Origin: Corythucha ciliata
Taxonomy: Eukaryota > Arthropoda > Insecta > Hemiptera > Tingidae
Length of the DNA stretch: 64,000 nt
Assembly: GCA_038030265.1 (NCBI GenBank)
Contig: CM075937.1
Coordinates: forward strand, 45,116,198 to 45,180,197
Direction of reading: 5' to 3'
Numbering within the stretch: position 1 is the first letter of the stretch; the number at the start of each line of letters is the position of its first letter. Made by a program: the position numbers and the translations under genes. This document shows positions 33,622-45,697 of this stretch, one piece after another. The notes under the pieces were generated by a model, which searched no databases, was not told the origin of the DNA, and saw only the letters and a list, made by a program, of their open reading frames with translations.

Positions 33622-35256
33622 CATGGGCGTAGCCAGCGGTGGGCAGTTGCCCTCCACTTGAATCAAAAGCGCAGATTTTGTGGGGCAGGTGCCCACCCTC
33701 AATTTCAATCAAAAAGTTAAAATTCAACACTTTTTTAATGATTAAAACTTTCGCAGGAATTGCTCAGCATCAGAACCAACTACTCGAATTTCGCCTACTA
33801 ATGCATACACCAATTTCGCTGTTTTTTTTTGTTTGTTTGTTTTTTGTTTTTTTTTTATGAAAACCAAATTTTGCACATTACAATCTCTGCCTCACTAAGC
33901 AACCAGTATCACTGATTTCGACCACTAAGACATCACTTTTACTGACATTTCTTCCTCAAATGTCTTGTATTTCGATCCATAAAACCAATTTTGCGGGTTT
34001 TTCTCACTAAAAAAAAAAAACAACAACAACAACACATTTTCGCTTATCTTGATTAATGTTTTGTGAAAAAAAAAAAAGTTCTCTGACGATGCCTTCAGCA
34101 AAAGAAGGCGAAAGCTCAGGAAACGACGAAGTAGAAGAAGAAAAAAGCCAAAACCCTAAAAACATAACATTAATCAAGTTGTATGGCTTAAAAACTGGTA
34201 ATATTAATAACCCATTTTCTTCATTTTAGCCGTTAAAATTCCTCAAAAAACCGTGAAATTACGCATTTTTATTTATTATTTCAATTGCGGCCATCCCTGG
34301 GCATAGCCTAACCGCGAATTGGTGCGTTCGATCTGTCAACTTCAGCCGCTGAAGAACAGTTTTTCCTCAATTTAACCTGTCTATGAACGCAATTTCTCAA
34401 TTTTAGCCACGACAATTCCATCAATCAACAACAAACAGTGACAATTTTGCCAATTCATTTTCCCTCAATTATAGCAGCAAATTAGTGCTTTTCCCCAATT
34501 CTGCCTTGAGCAATTTTTTCCCCCTTCAAATTGTACCAGTGAAAAGGTCCACATAACCCGCATGTGAGCGAATTTCATTAATTTTGACTTGGTCGTTGCA
34601 TCGTGAAACCAATTTCACCTGCGAACGATACAATTTTCCTTAATTTTAGCCGTGAATATAAGCAATTTTTCAAAAATGTACGCGCTCTTTCTCAATTGTA
34701 CCCGCAAACTTGCCATATACATATATGTATAAAAACGGTAAATTAGCACTTTTTCGCAATGTTTACCGAGATGTTTGTTTGAGAAAACACGATCTGGCAC
34801 CTTCTCTCAATTTTACCTGCGTGAATAAGCACCATTTCTCAATTTTAGACGTGAATTGGCGTTTTTCCCCAATTTTAGCCGCAAGTGAGTGATTTTTCTC
34901 AATTCTACATTGAACGGGCAATTTATTTTGTCAATTTTAGCTGTGAAAAGAGTTCTATAACCCGTGAATTAGCGCATTTTCTTAATTTCGTCGCGGACTT
35001 TGCATCGTAGAAACTGCAAATTGGTATGTTTTCTCAATTTCAACCGCGAATAATGAGATTTATTTCTCATGTTTAACGTGAATCAGCGCTATTACTCAAT
35101 TTTAGCCGTGAATGGGTGTTTTTCCTCAGTCTTAGCCGCAAAATGTCCTTTTCTGGATCCGCTAACATTTTATCTCAAGACGTCCGCCCCCCCCCCCCGG
35201 CCAACTGTGGACCTGCTGGCTGCCCACCCCTTGATCACGGGCTGGCTACGCCCATG
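33622..35256 (+). mobile_element. Non-autonomous hAT element B (CATGGGCGTAGCC family)
   Basis: Begins CATGGGCGTAGCCAGC and ends GCTGGCTACGCCCATG, with a perfect 8 bp target duplication AGACTAAT at 33614-33621 and 35257-35264. The 1635 bp body holds CAATTTTGCGGG-type repeats at the left, then degenerate ~30 bp repeats, then a C run. It encodes no transposase. It is the same family as element A in inverse orientation. Its right two thirds plus flank are duplicated in tandem at 35838-37442. Confidence 0.93.
34205..35150 (+). repeat. Degenerate ~30 bp repeat array inside hAT B
   Basis: About 30 units such as tttctcaattttagccgtga and aattggcg. Array and element end share orientation with element A once the inversion is allowed for. 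Confidence 0.85.
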
Positions 35257-35829
35257 AGACTAATCGTTCTTTTGTTCTTTTAGGCTTAGTTTGATGACCA
35301 CGAAAAAAGCCACAAGTTCCCATTCGCGTTTTTCTTCGATCGCATGGAATAGCGGAAGTAACGTGAACAACTATGCCAAATTTAATAGGTACGCCTAACT
35401 TTTTCGACGACGAACCGGTTTTATCGAAATCAAGGATACATATTGAAAAATGGCAGAGGGGGATTATAAACGCACCCATCTGAAGAACGTTTAGCCAAAG
35501 TGGACACCTTGCGTTATGAACTTATCTCACAAAATTGTCTATGGATTGTTTAGCGAATATATAAAGAACAATATTTCACGCAACTTCCAATGATAAGGCT
35601 TATGCAAATTTCTTCCGTTTACGCGAGCGTTTCATAATAAAAAAAAAGTGTGCTCTTTTAGGGTTTGTCACCTAAATTACCCTAAAATTGTGACGAATGT
35701 GCCTGCTGAAGTAGAGGAGACGTACCTAATTGCTCCCTACATGGAGGTGACTATGTGAATAGGGTAAATCGGCCTTCAAAGAGAGCAGCAACATGGCCTC
35801 TTTTCCCCCTAGAAGCTGCTGCCCATCAA
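34222..35829 (+). repeat. Tandem duplication, unit 1 (~1.6 kb)
   Basis: Starts cattttagccgttaaaatt and runs through the right end of hAT B into flanking DNA, ending ctgctgcccatcaa. It is ~99% identical to 35838-37442 at an offset of 1613-1616 bp. Most differences are 1-base indels in short homopolymers. Confidence 0.95.
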
Positions 35830-35837
35830 TCTTCTTA

Positions 35838-37442
35838 CATTTTAGCCGTTAAAATTCTCAAAAAACCGTGAAATTACGCATTTTATTTATTATTTCAATT
35901 GCGGCCATCCCTGGGCATAGCCTAACCGCGAATTGGTGCGTTCGATCTGTCAACTTCAGCCGCTGAAGAACAGTTTTTCCTCATTTAACCTGTCTATGAA
36001 CGCAATTTCTCAATTTTAGCCACGACAATTCCATCAATCAACAACAAACAGTGACAATTTTGCCAATTCATTTTCCCTCAATTATAGCAGCAAATTAGTG
36101 CTTTTCCCCAATTCTGCCTTGAGCAATTTTTTCCCCCTTCAAATTGTACCAGTGAAAAGGTCCACATAACCCGCATGTGAGCGAATTTCATTAATTTTGA
36201 CTTGGTCGTTGCATCGTGAAACCAATTTCACCTGCGAACGAATACAATTTTCCTTAATTTTAGCCGTGAATATAAGCAATTTTTCAAAAATGTACGCGCT
36301 CTTTCTCAATTGTACCCGCAAACTTGCCATATACATATATGTATAAAAACGGTAAATTAGCACTTTTTCGCAATGTTTACCGAGATGTTTGTTTGAGAAA
36401 ACACGATCTGGCACCTTCTCTCAATTTTACCTGCGTGAATAAGCACCATTTCTCAATTTTAGCCGTGAATTGGCGTTTTTCCCCAATTTTAGCCGCAAGT
36501 GAGTGATTTTTCTCAATTCTACATTGAACGGGCAATTTATTTTGTCAATTTTAGCTGTGAAAAGAGTTCTATAACCCGTGAATTAGCGCATTTTCTTAAT
36601 TTCGTCGCGGACTTTGCATCGTAGAAACTGCAAATTGGTATGTTTTCTCAATTTCAACCGCGAATAATGAGATTTATTTCTCATGTTTAACGTGAATCAG
36701 CGCTATTACTCAATTTTAGCCGTGAATGGGTGTTTTTCCTCAGTCTTAGCCGCAAAATGTCCTTTTCTGGATCCGCTAACATTTTATCTCAAGACGTCCG
36801 CCCCCCCCCCCGGCCAACTGTGGACCTGCTGGCTGCCCACCCCTTGATCACGGGCTGGCTACGCCCATGAGACTAATCGTTCTTTTGTTCTTTTAGGCTT
36901 AGTTTGATGACCACGAAAAAAGCCACAAGTTCCCATTCGCGTTTTTCTTCGATCGCATGGAATAGCGGAAGTAACGTGAACAACTATGCCAAATTTAATA
37001 GGTACGCCTAACTTTTTCGACGACGAACCGGTTTTATCGAAATCAAGGATACATATTGAAAAATGGCAGAGGGGGATTATAAACGCACCCATCTGAAGAA
37101 CGTTTAGCCAAAGTGGACACCTTGCGTTATGAACTTATCTCACAAAATTGTCTATGGATTGTTTAGCGAATATATAAAGAACAATATTTCACGCAACTTC
37201 CAATGATAAGGCTTATGCAAATTTCTTCCGTTTACGCGAGCGTTTCATAATAAAAAAAAAGTGTGCTCTTTTAGGGTTTGTCACCTAAATTACCCTAAAA
37301 TTGTGACGAATGTGCCTGCTGAAGTAGAGGAGACGTACCTAATTGCTCCCTACATGGAGGTGACTATGTGAATAGGGTAAATCGGCCTTCAAAGAGAGCA
37401 GCAACATGGCCTCTTTTCCCCCTAGAAGCTGCTGCCCATCAA
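35838..37442 (+). repeat. Tandem duplication, unit 2 (~1.6 kb)
   Basis: Second copy of 34222-35829. It includes a second right terminus of hAT B ending at 36869 followed again by AGACTAAT, but no left terminus. The word cccat lies at both breakpoints, fitting microhomology-mediated duplication, or an assembly duplication. Confidence 0.95.
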
Positions 37443-40293
37443 CACCTAATTACTGATTTTTTTGGATTGAAAAGTGAATCCATAGTGACAATTTGGCAAC
37501 CTCAAAGATTCGCGAAAAAATAATTAAAAAAAAGTATATTGCATTTTTGTCCAAGAAAAAAAAATTACGCACCTTGCAGGTCCCAAGTGCTATACTTCAT
37601 GAGTGCTAATATGTCGTTTATTTTCACTATTGCTACTGATTTCTTTGGTTAAGAATCTACTCTACATCACTAGCATGGTGTTAATTGGCAGTAGTTAGAG
37701 TTTGGGGGTTTGAAATTCCGATTAAGGACTTCTAAAAACATAATAAATGAGCGGAAACCATGTTTTAAACCCTATTACAAAATATGGCGTGGTGAAAACG
37801 CCCCAAAAACACGATAGTTAAAAATCCACTCAAACTTCGCGTTGTTGCCGGGGTTGTAACGTTGGGCAGAGTTAAAAATCAGACTCAGCACACCTAAAAA
37901 CATTAAAATCAGTCATCAAACTTAGTCCCGGAGTTTTTTCCTGTATCTACCCCGTTTGGTAACCTGCTTCCTTGACTACAACTTGCTTCAAAAACACCAC
38001 TCGACATCCCAGAGTTTAATATTTGGAAGCAGAAACGGCGCTCTGTGATTCTGCCTGATGTGAAAATCCCAGAAGTCAGAAAAGCGTCAGGTTTGAGGGT
38101 ATGTCATTGTTTGACGACTTTATGACAAGGTGAGGCTAGAAAATTGGCATTGCAGGGAAGGGGTAGCCTTACTTTTATGAGAGAATTGACAAATAAGCTT
38201 CTTAACCACCGCTTGTCCTCAGCTAATCGTCGTGATATTCTCTTTGTCTTTCTTTAAAAATCAACTTTCCTGAAATCCTGGGGGAGGGGGTAGTTTCGCC
38301 CCATTACCCCCCCATATTGGATCAGCCCCAGCGACGAGTTCTTCGAACGCTAAAAATCAATTGGTTCGTGCGGGGGTTAATCAGTATTAAACTTATTTTA
38401 TTCTTATTCTGCGAGTTCTGTTTTTTAGGCAAAAAACAAAAAAATGAAACAACTCCCGAAGACGGTAGATTGTTTCGCCGGCCTAGCCCGGAAAACGATC
38501 CTCACGTATTTTTCAGCCCACAAAACTCAAAAGACATGAAAGGAAAAAAAAACAAAAAAACATACTTTCTGTAACCTTGAGAGAGTTGTTGGACAAGTAG
38601 GGTAGCTATGATAGTGAAGTTAGAGGGGGGTTGGTAGCATCTCGAGTCCAACGAATAATTGTATAGAATCCACCTTTTCAAACTAGCCGCAGCACAGCGC
38701 CACGAGGTGGAATACTCATTTCAACTAAAATAAAATTGCTATTAATTAGGTATAAGTTCTTAAAACAATACGAAAGTGTTGATGAATACGTTTTAAAAAA
38801 TTGTGACTGTATTCTCAACCTATTTCCTCAAATATTTACGGTGAAAATAAACATTTTTATCGAGGCCACGATTTTTAAAAAATGAAAATTTTTAAAAAAA
38901 TTGAAATTTGAAAAAAGTGAATCCATAGTGACAATTTGGCAACCTCAAAGATTCGCGAAAAAATAATAAAAAAAGTATATTGCATTTTTGTCCAAGAAAA
39001 CGTGTACCGAAGCTTTCGTTGCGGGGGGAACCCCCCCTCAGAATTTTTTTTTTTACAAAAAGTGAATCCATACTGACAATTTAATTGGTTAGAAATAGCT
39101 ATGTGTCAATTTTCATGAAATATCTCGGTTTCACCACAAAGAAATCGTGTACCGAAGTTGAGAAAGCACCGTCAACAGCCTTAACATGAAGAAAACATCA
39201 GCCGATGCCAAAATCAAATGCAATCTTTTCTCCCTCTAGTCCCACCGGCTTTCATACCTTTGTCATGCAACAGTTTTTCCCCCGAATTCCACGGAGCATA
39301 TATCGGTAACCGCTACGCAAATGAAAAAAATGAATAGAGGCGAATTTTTCAGAAATTATGCGAACGTTATTTTTGCATTTCGGCTTTTAGGCGCTAACGC
39401 TAGTAGTTTCCTAAATATTGGTGAAAACCCGAAAATGGTCGCACATTTCGCCCTCTCCAGAGTCCCGCTCCACGCGAAAACTCGGGGAATTTTGTTGAGG
39501 TGACCCTTAGGCACCTCTGAACACATTCCCGAAGAGAAAAATTATTTATGAATTATTGCAGTCTAGAACATGTTCCTTAACTGGACCTTTCTTTTCAACG
39601 AGGTGCAAATAACGAGATGGTCAGAGAAAACCCTGAGACGTAGTCATTTTAGTCCCAAATGGCGTGCCCAAGATCAGGTTTATCTCGGAGAATCCAATTA
39701 TTGCACCCTTTTAATCCCCTGATGTGACGTCACAAAGTGAGTCACAAGGGGTATATTGCTGCAACGTTGCAGTGACGTTACAAATGTAGGTCAGACGTCT
39801 CGTTGTGTCGTATTTGCGACGTCTCTGCGACGTAACGCTACATACGTCCCATTTTAACCTCAGTGTGAAGTCACAAAGTGACCTACGAACACCATTTCTC
39901 GCCTCGTCGACAAATTTCACTTACTTGAACTCATCGAAAAAAGCCGATTTGGCGAGTCCGACTCTCCTAAAAATGTAATTTCACGGTTTTCGCTTCATCA
40001 AAAACAAAATGTCACGCTGTTGGCCCAGTAACAATTTCGTGGGGTAGGCCATATTCAAATAACGCTGTTCCACGGGGTTGGCTTATCGAAAACGGCAAAT
40101 TTTGTGGATTCAATTTTGCCAATCGTTAAATTTGACTGATCTAACACTTCCAGAAACCAATTTCACGGTGTTTGCTCCGCTAACAAACGTGATTTCGCCA
40201 GGTTGCCTTATTCTTCTGCCGCAGCCGAGGGGCTCGTGACCCCCCGCTCTACAGGTACAGCCCTGCGGATCACTCTTCCGTTGCCAAGGCCCG
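37443..40293. other. Intergenic with a ~90 bp dispersed repeat and an ACGT-rich patch
   Basis: No gene recognised. A ~90 bp segment (agtgaatccatagtgacaat ... tttttgtccaagaaaa) occurs at about 37470-37562 and again at 38912-39000, with a third, shorter piece near 39060. At 38280-38330 a possible hAT right end (ttggatcagccccag) stands alone. 39715-39900 is rich in TGACGTCA-like words. Confidence 0.6.
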
Positions 40294-40301
40294 GCCCTTG
40301 T

Positions 40302-41902
40302 CAGTGGCGGATCTAAAGGAAGGGCACCGGGGGTCATGGCCCCTCCCTTGGAGTCGAGGTCACTTGCGCAAAAAAAAAAAAAAATTGATCGAAAACTTCT
40401 CCACCTCTAATTTTAGGGTTCTTTTCTCAGAGGTCCGAGGGTCAGAGGCTCTCGAGAGATGCGAAATGCCAAGTTATTTAAGGATAAAACTCTCGCGAAT
40501 GGCCTCACTGAATGAAGGGAAAATTGACGTTGAACGGCAAAATTTATACGAAAGGTGACGCCAAGGGCAAACCTTAAGCGGAACGTCGCATTGTGAGGGA
40601 AAAAAAACTCTTTCGAAAGGCCGCACGACACAACGAGTAAACCACGAAAAATGCCCCACGCGGCGGGCAAAACGCAACATCTGGGCAAACACTCACGTGA
40701 ATCGCCCCATTCAAGGCAATTCATGAGGAAATTGTGTGTTTTATGAGGGAATTGTCACTTTTATGAGGAAATTGTTAATTTTGTGACGAAATAATAAAGT
40801 TTATGGGAAAATTGTTTATTTTATAAGGAAATTGACAATTTCATAGGGATAAACCTTCATTTATAAGACATCTTGAGCTTTATGAGCATAATGGTTGATT
40901 TTATGAGGAGCTTTGCAGTCTAAAAAGTGTCAATTTGATCAGTAAATCTTCAGTTTAATAAGGAAATAGTCTATTTTATGAGGGAATTGACCAATTTTTT
41001 TATTAAATCGTGAAAAAATTGACAATTTTAAGAGGAAATTGTCACTTTTATGAGAAAATTGTCAATTTTATGAGGAAATTATAAATTTTATGAGGAAATA
41101 AAAAAGTATGGGAAAATTGTCTATTTTATAAGGAAATTGACAATTTTGTAGGATATCGTCGATTTTATGAGGAAATTGTTAATTTTATGAGGAAATTGTC
41201 TATTTTATAACAAAACAATCAAGTTTATAGGTAAATCATCAATTCTATGAGGAAATTGACAATTTTATAGGGATATCGTCAATTTTATGAGGAAGTTCTT
41301 ACTTTCATGAGGAAATTGTCAATTTTACGAGGAAATAATCAATATTATTGAGAAATTGTCTATTTTATGACGTAATTTACTATTTTATAAGGAAATCTTC
41401 TATTTTATGAGGAAATTGTATATTTTATTAGGAAATCGTATATTTCATTAGGACACTTTCAATTAGTAAAGCAATTTCTCTGGGTCGACTACTTCAGTGA
41501 CCGATTGCGCGGATTTTTCAACTAAGAACCGTTTTTAGCTGATTTCACATAAAAAAGTAATTTCCAGGATTTCGCTCACTAAAAAACCCAATTTTGAGGG
41601 TCACAATCGCAGAGTTAGCCATGGGACATAAGAGGTTCCCCTGCACCACTGCGGTGAGTTCACTTCATTCGGCGGGTGGTATATTTTTGCCAAACTAATA
41701 GATCACGTTACATAGGAAGTTTTTGAGTTTTGTTGTTTTGGGTTTCATCAATTTTCCGATGTTTCAATTAATTATCAGAGATGGAGCTAGACTGTGTCTG
41801 TCTAGCAACTGTGTGACGTGTGGTATTGGTAGGTGCGACGGCCGGATGGAGTGGTGGGGTAATATGGCCCTCTCCTTAAGCCGGACTCTGGATCCGCGCC
41901 TG
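40302..41902 (+). mobile_element. Non-autonomous hAT element E (CAGTGGCGGATCTAA family)
   Basis: Begins CAGTGGCGGATCTAAAGG and ends CTGGATCCGCGCCTG. It is flanked by a perfect 8 bp target duplication GCCCTTGT at 40294-40301 and 41903-41910. The left end resembles element C. The 1601 bp body has no transposase. Most of it is tandem ttttatgaggaaattg repeats (40720-41470), followed by a short CAATTTTGAGGG-type block near the right end. Confidence 0.9.
40720..41470 (+). repeat. Degenerate repeat family 4 (TCAATTTTATGAGGAAATTG)
   Basis: About 35-40 units of roughly 18-20 bp, the clearest being gtcaattttatgaggaaatt. Less diverged than the 30 bp arrays. It shares the TCAATTTT core with the other families. 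Confidence 0.9.
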
Positions 41903-41910
41903 GCCCTTGT

Positions 41911-44611
41911 ACAAGAGACATGTTTCTTTGGTGTGATTTTACTCAACCAGTGAAGCGGAGGGGTGTCTTGTGTCCGCAACGAGGTATTGAGGCTCGTGCG
42001 GCAGTGATCATCAATGTGAAGGGAAGAGGTTCTAGTCGTAAAGAGGGCAGGACTTATTTTAAAAACAAAAAAAGAAATACATCAGCGTATCTCTCATCTG
42101 CGTGATGTTTTTTTTTCACGGCTTTATGGTTTTCGAAATTGACTCCCATCAATTGGATCCCAACAGCGGCCCAGCGAACAATTCCTCCACCTCCCTAAAA
42201 CATCCTCCACACCCTTCTCAGTCGAGAGAAACTCATTGAGCCGTTCATATCTGCCATTGGCAGAGAGCAATAATTAAAAAAAAAGAGAGGAAAAAAGTTC
42301 ACATTGACCGCCTTTGGATGAACGGTACACGAGGCTCTTATCAAAAAAATGATGGTTGGTGCTGTAGCAAGGGTGAGGCTGTGTAGTTCGCTCAGGGGGA
42401 GGGGGGAGGATGAGAGAACACTTTTTTTTTTCACGCTCGGCATAGCAAGTGATTCAGTTTTATCAAAAAAAGAGATCTTCTTAAAGAGGGAAATGGTAAA
42501 AAATTTATATTTTTTTTCCTCCGTAATAATTAGCCCCTACTTGAGCAATAAATAGCAGAGTTTACCCCAGTGGTGGGGGAGCGTGGAACTCTTTTAAGGC
42601 GACTTCAGATATAAAAACCTTCGTGGCAACCTTTTTTTGCTCTGTTTAAATGGACCTTCCGACAAACTTTTCTCGATTTTTTTTTTAAAAAAAAAAGGTC
42701 TTGTTGGAAAAGTCGCGTTGAGTGGTGGCGAAAGGGCGGGGTGTTGGGAGAGGGTAAAGTAAGAGAGAAGCGTGAGAGGGTTAAGATGTAGAAAAATGAG
42801 GGCAGTTTCAAGTACTGGCAAGAAGAAAGTTTAAGGCCTTCGAGTGTAAGGGAGAGAAGGGTGCCGCCTCCATCCCCTCGTCTCATCAACCTTTCCAGTT
42901 CAGTTTCTAACCAACACGTTTAAAAAAAAAAAAAAATGAAGAAAAAGAAGAAGGTGAAAGCTGTAGGATTGTACTGTGAAAGGAGGGTAGTGGTGCGGGG
43001 GTGAAGGCGAGGGCTTAAAGTGCGCGGGTTACCCTTGAAGGCAGCTGTATGGGAGAAAGGAAAATCGATACGATGGGGATCCCCTGTACCCTCTCGCGTT
43101 TTCCCATCACAATGGAAGGGTGACTCCATCTAATTTCCACATTGCGCCCTTAATTTTTTTTTTATACGCATAAAAACGGTGTGGTTTGAGGGTGAGTAGT
43201 GACGAGGAGAAGGGCTAAGGAAGTCTCGCCCAATTAACTTTTCTGTTTAAAAATCAAGTTTCTTCGAACTGAATTCGAAATTAGAATGCTTCGATCCCAG
43301 TCAATTGAGCTGTAAACTGTATAAATGAACAGATTTCACAGGCCAATGCCAAAGCTATAAAAGAGAGAGTATTCGAAGATTAAGATTTCTCGCATGAGAT
43401 TTTAAACCATTCGACCCCTCCCCCCACCGTCACCCAACCAAATCAACCAACACCACCACTTTGTTCTCGTCGCACTTTCGCACGAATGGGCGCTTGTCCG
43501 GCAGGCCGTTTCACAGCCGGACTTCCGGAGTCAAGGAAGTAGAAAAGGGGTGACTGCATGGAATGCGTCATAGTCGGAGGGGTGGGGGTAGGGTTTCGTG
43601 AGCGAAATTCCCCGGAAAAGTTCCAGGAAGGTGATCCATCACCTATGTGACGCCTCCCACTTACCACACTGTGCTTTCCAAAAGGCAGTCGGGGGTGGAG
43701 AGAACATCCCTCTGTTCCCCCTACCGTTGAAAAAAAACAGCGTTTTTTCAACAGCTCTACAAAAAAAAAAGTATCCATATAGCCATAGGGCGGCCACTTT
43801 TCTCTTTCCTCTTATTCGAGAAAAGCTTAAAAAAAAAAAAATGCTTTAAGCTCAACTTCTCCCCTCCGCGCAAACCTGTTTCATTGATCCCTCTTTGAAA
43901 AAAAAAAAAAAAGGGTAACCAGGTAGGGGTCGTGGCGGCGCTGATCGGGGGTGCCAGGAAGGAAGGTGAAGGGTTAAGTCCATAAATAGAAAGCAATCAA
44001 ATTCCAGTGTTGACACATACCTTGGGCGTTGTGCAAAACGGTCCAAATCACAATGGCTCTCAACATCCAAGCTTCTTGTTGAACCATTTTTATCACGTCC
44101 ATTCGGGAAAAATCAGTAGACCCTCATTTTATTTTACCCTCGCCAGTCCTGAAACATGAATAAAACCGGTGAGGTGGGGATTAAATTTTATTCAATGAAA
44201 AAGTGGGACAGTGGTGAGGGGAGGAGATATTGATATTTTAACAAATCAAAGACGCATTTTGAGGAAAGTACATAATTTAAAATGATATTGATTGCGGTCG
44301 ACGTGAATAGTCAAGACTCATTTCGCAACTTGTGCAATTCAATTGACGTATGGGTGGGGGTGAGGAAGCGAAGAGTTCCCAAATTTACCAACGTTTCAAC
44401 CCACCTCTGACCTCTTTACCAATCTCACGGTTTTTGTTAGGAGCAATGGCATGGTGGAAAAGGCCCGTCATCAACAAATTGATGACTAAATTGGCTTCCA
44501 CTTCCAGTAATGCAATTTTCGGGCGGGACGAGTAAACAAGAAAACTATATGAAGGGCGAAGTGATTCATCTAACACCCTTGAATCAATTCCCCAAGGGTG
44601 TGAAAACACGT
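41911..44611. other. Intergenic, G- and T-rich low-complexity DNA
   Basis: No recognisable gene. Many A/T runs of 8-14 bases and purine-rich stretches. Frames up to ~110 codons lack domains. Confidence 0.5.
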
Positions 44612-45149
44612 TGTCTTTTTCAGCGAGATGACCCCGTGAAATCGTTTTCCGGAGCATCAGATCTGTGAAATTAGGGTTTTGAAATGGCTAAGTGGCGGAT
44701 TTTTTGTTAAAGGAGCCAATATATAGGGGCGAAATTCCCAAGTTTGAGCGCAAAGCCCAAACTTTGAAATTAGATTATGTAAGTGTCAAATTCGTGAATT
44801 TTGAGCTTCGAAAGAGCCCAACCAGAGGAATGGCTTTTTTGAAGGTTCCGCAATTCCAAACCCCTGAGTCAACCCGCGTGTGATTGGATTTTTGAATGGT
44901 TCAATCAACCCTGTGGAAATTTGACATCCACAGGGATCAATACCGAAAAAAGAAAAACTGCAAATGTGGCTTTCCTGCGGGATAAATCGGGCATCACCAC
45001 GACTTGAGCTATTACGTGGCTGAAATCTCCAAAAATCTCAAGTTTTGCCCTACGTTGAGTGGCAAAAACGTGAGATTTTTGGAGATCGAGAGAGAAACAG
45101 CGGGTTTGTGAGATATTTTACTGCTCGAATTCTCAGAATTCCAGGCGAC
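44612..45149 (+). repeat. Dispersed ~500 bp repeat, copy 1
   Basis: Directly repeated at 51250-51733. Shared landmarks: cagcgagatgaccc, ggagcatcagatctgtgaaa, aaggagccaatat, gtgattggattttt and gagagaaacagcgggtt. No coding frame or terminal repeats recognised; identity looks like 80-90%. Confidence 0.8.
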
Positions 45150-45297
45150 ACAAAAGTGCTAATTAGCGACTGAAATTAAGAAAAAGCTATCGTTCGGCTG
45201 AATTTGAAAAACAAAAACGCCTATCCGTGGTTTCGGGAGGAAACTTCGAGGTTAAAACTGAGGAAAAGCGCTACCTAAATTTCGGCTGAATCTGGGG
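45150..45297 (-). repeat. Degenerate ~30 bp repeat array, left of LINE insertion
   Basis: Units such as gctaattagcgactgaaatt. The array resumes at 49244 beyond the LINE, so the two parts were contiguous before the insertion. Confidence 0.75.
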
Positions 45298-45307
45298 GAA
45301 GGGGGCG

Positions 45308-45339
<32 letters not shown>

Positions 45340-45697
45340 TGCCTTTATTTCCAATATTTCACAATAAATTTCCTTATTAGTGCTTTTTTTTTTTTTTTTT
45401 TTGTAGACCTACCTCATAGCCATTGGCCGTCCGAGGGAGTGTGAAAGTATAGCTCAATAGTGTTTAGTAAATCTAACAATGTAAACTAGAGCGCGACTAG
45501 ATAATTTAAACTAATGTAATAAATAAATAAATAATAAATAAATAAATATAGAAAATTAGTTGAATTCTAAATAGGTGCGTATATTGGAGTAATAAATAAT
45601 TGAAATAAATACACAAATAATGAAAGGACGAAACAAAACAATTTATAATAACAATGAGGCTATAGCGGGTAACATATTTATTCAGCAAGTATACCTA

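Noticed and set aside
8108..35257. Homologous ~65-codon frames at 8108-8314 (-) and 35069-35257 (+)
   Set aside because: They match because both lie at the same end of two hAT copies and read through repeat units and a C run of varying length. The frame is not kept in the duplicated copy, so a conserved peptide is unlikely.
38317..38335. hAT right end ttggatcagccccag
   Set aside because: No partner left end or 8 bp duplication found; kept only as a remark.
43443..43778. 111-codon frame as a protein gene
   Set aside because: Low-complexity, G/C-skewed DNA without domains, start context or homologous copy; likely chance.
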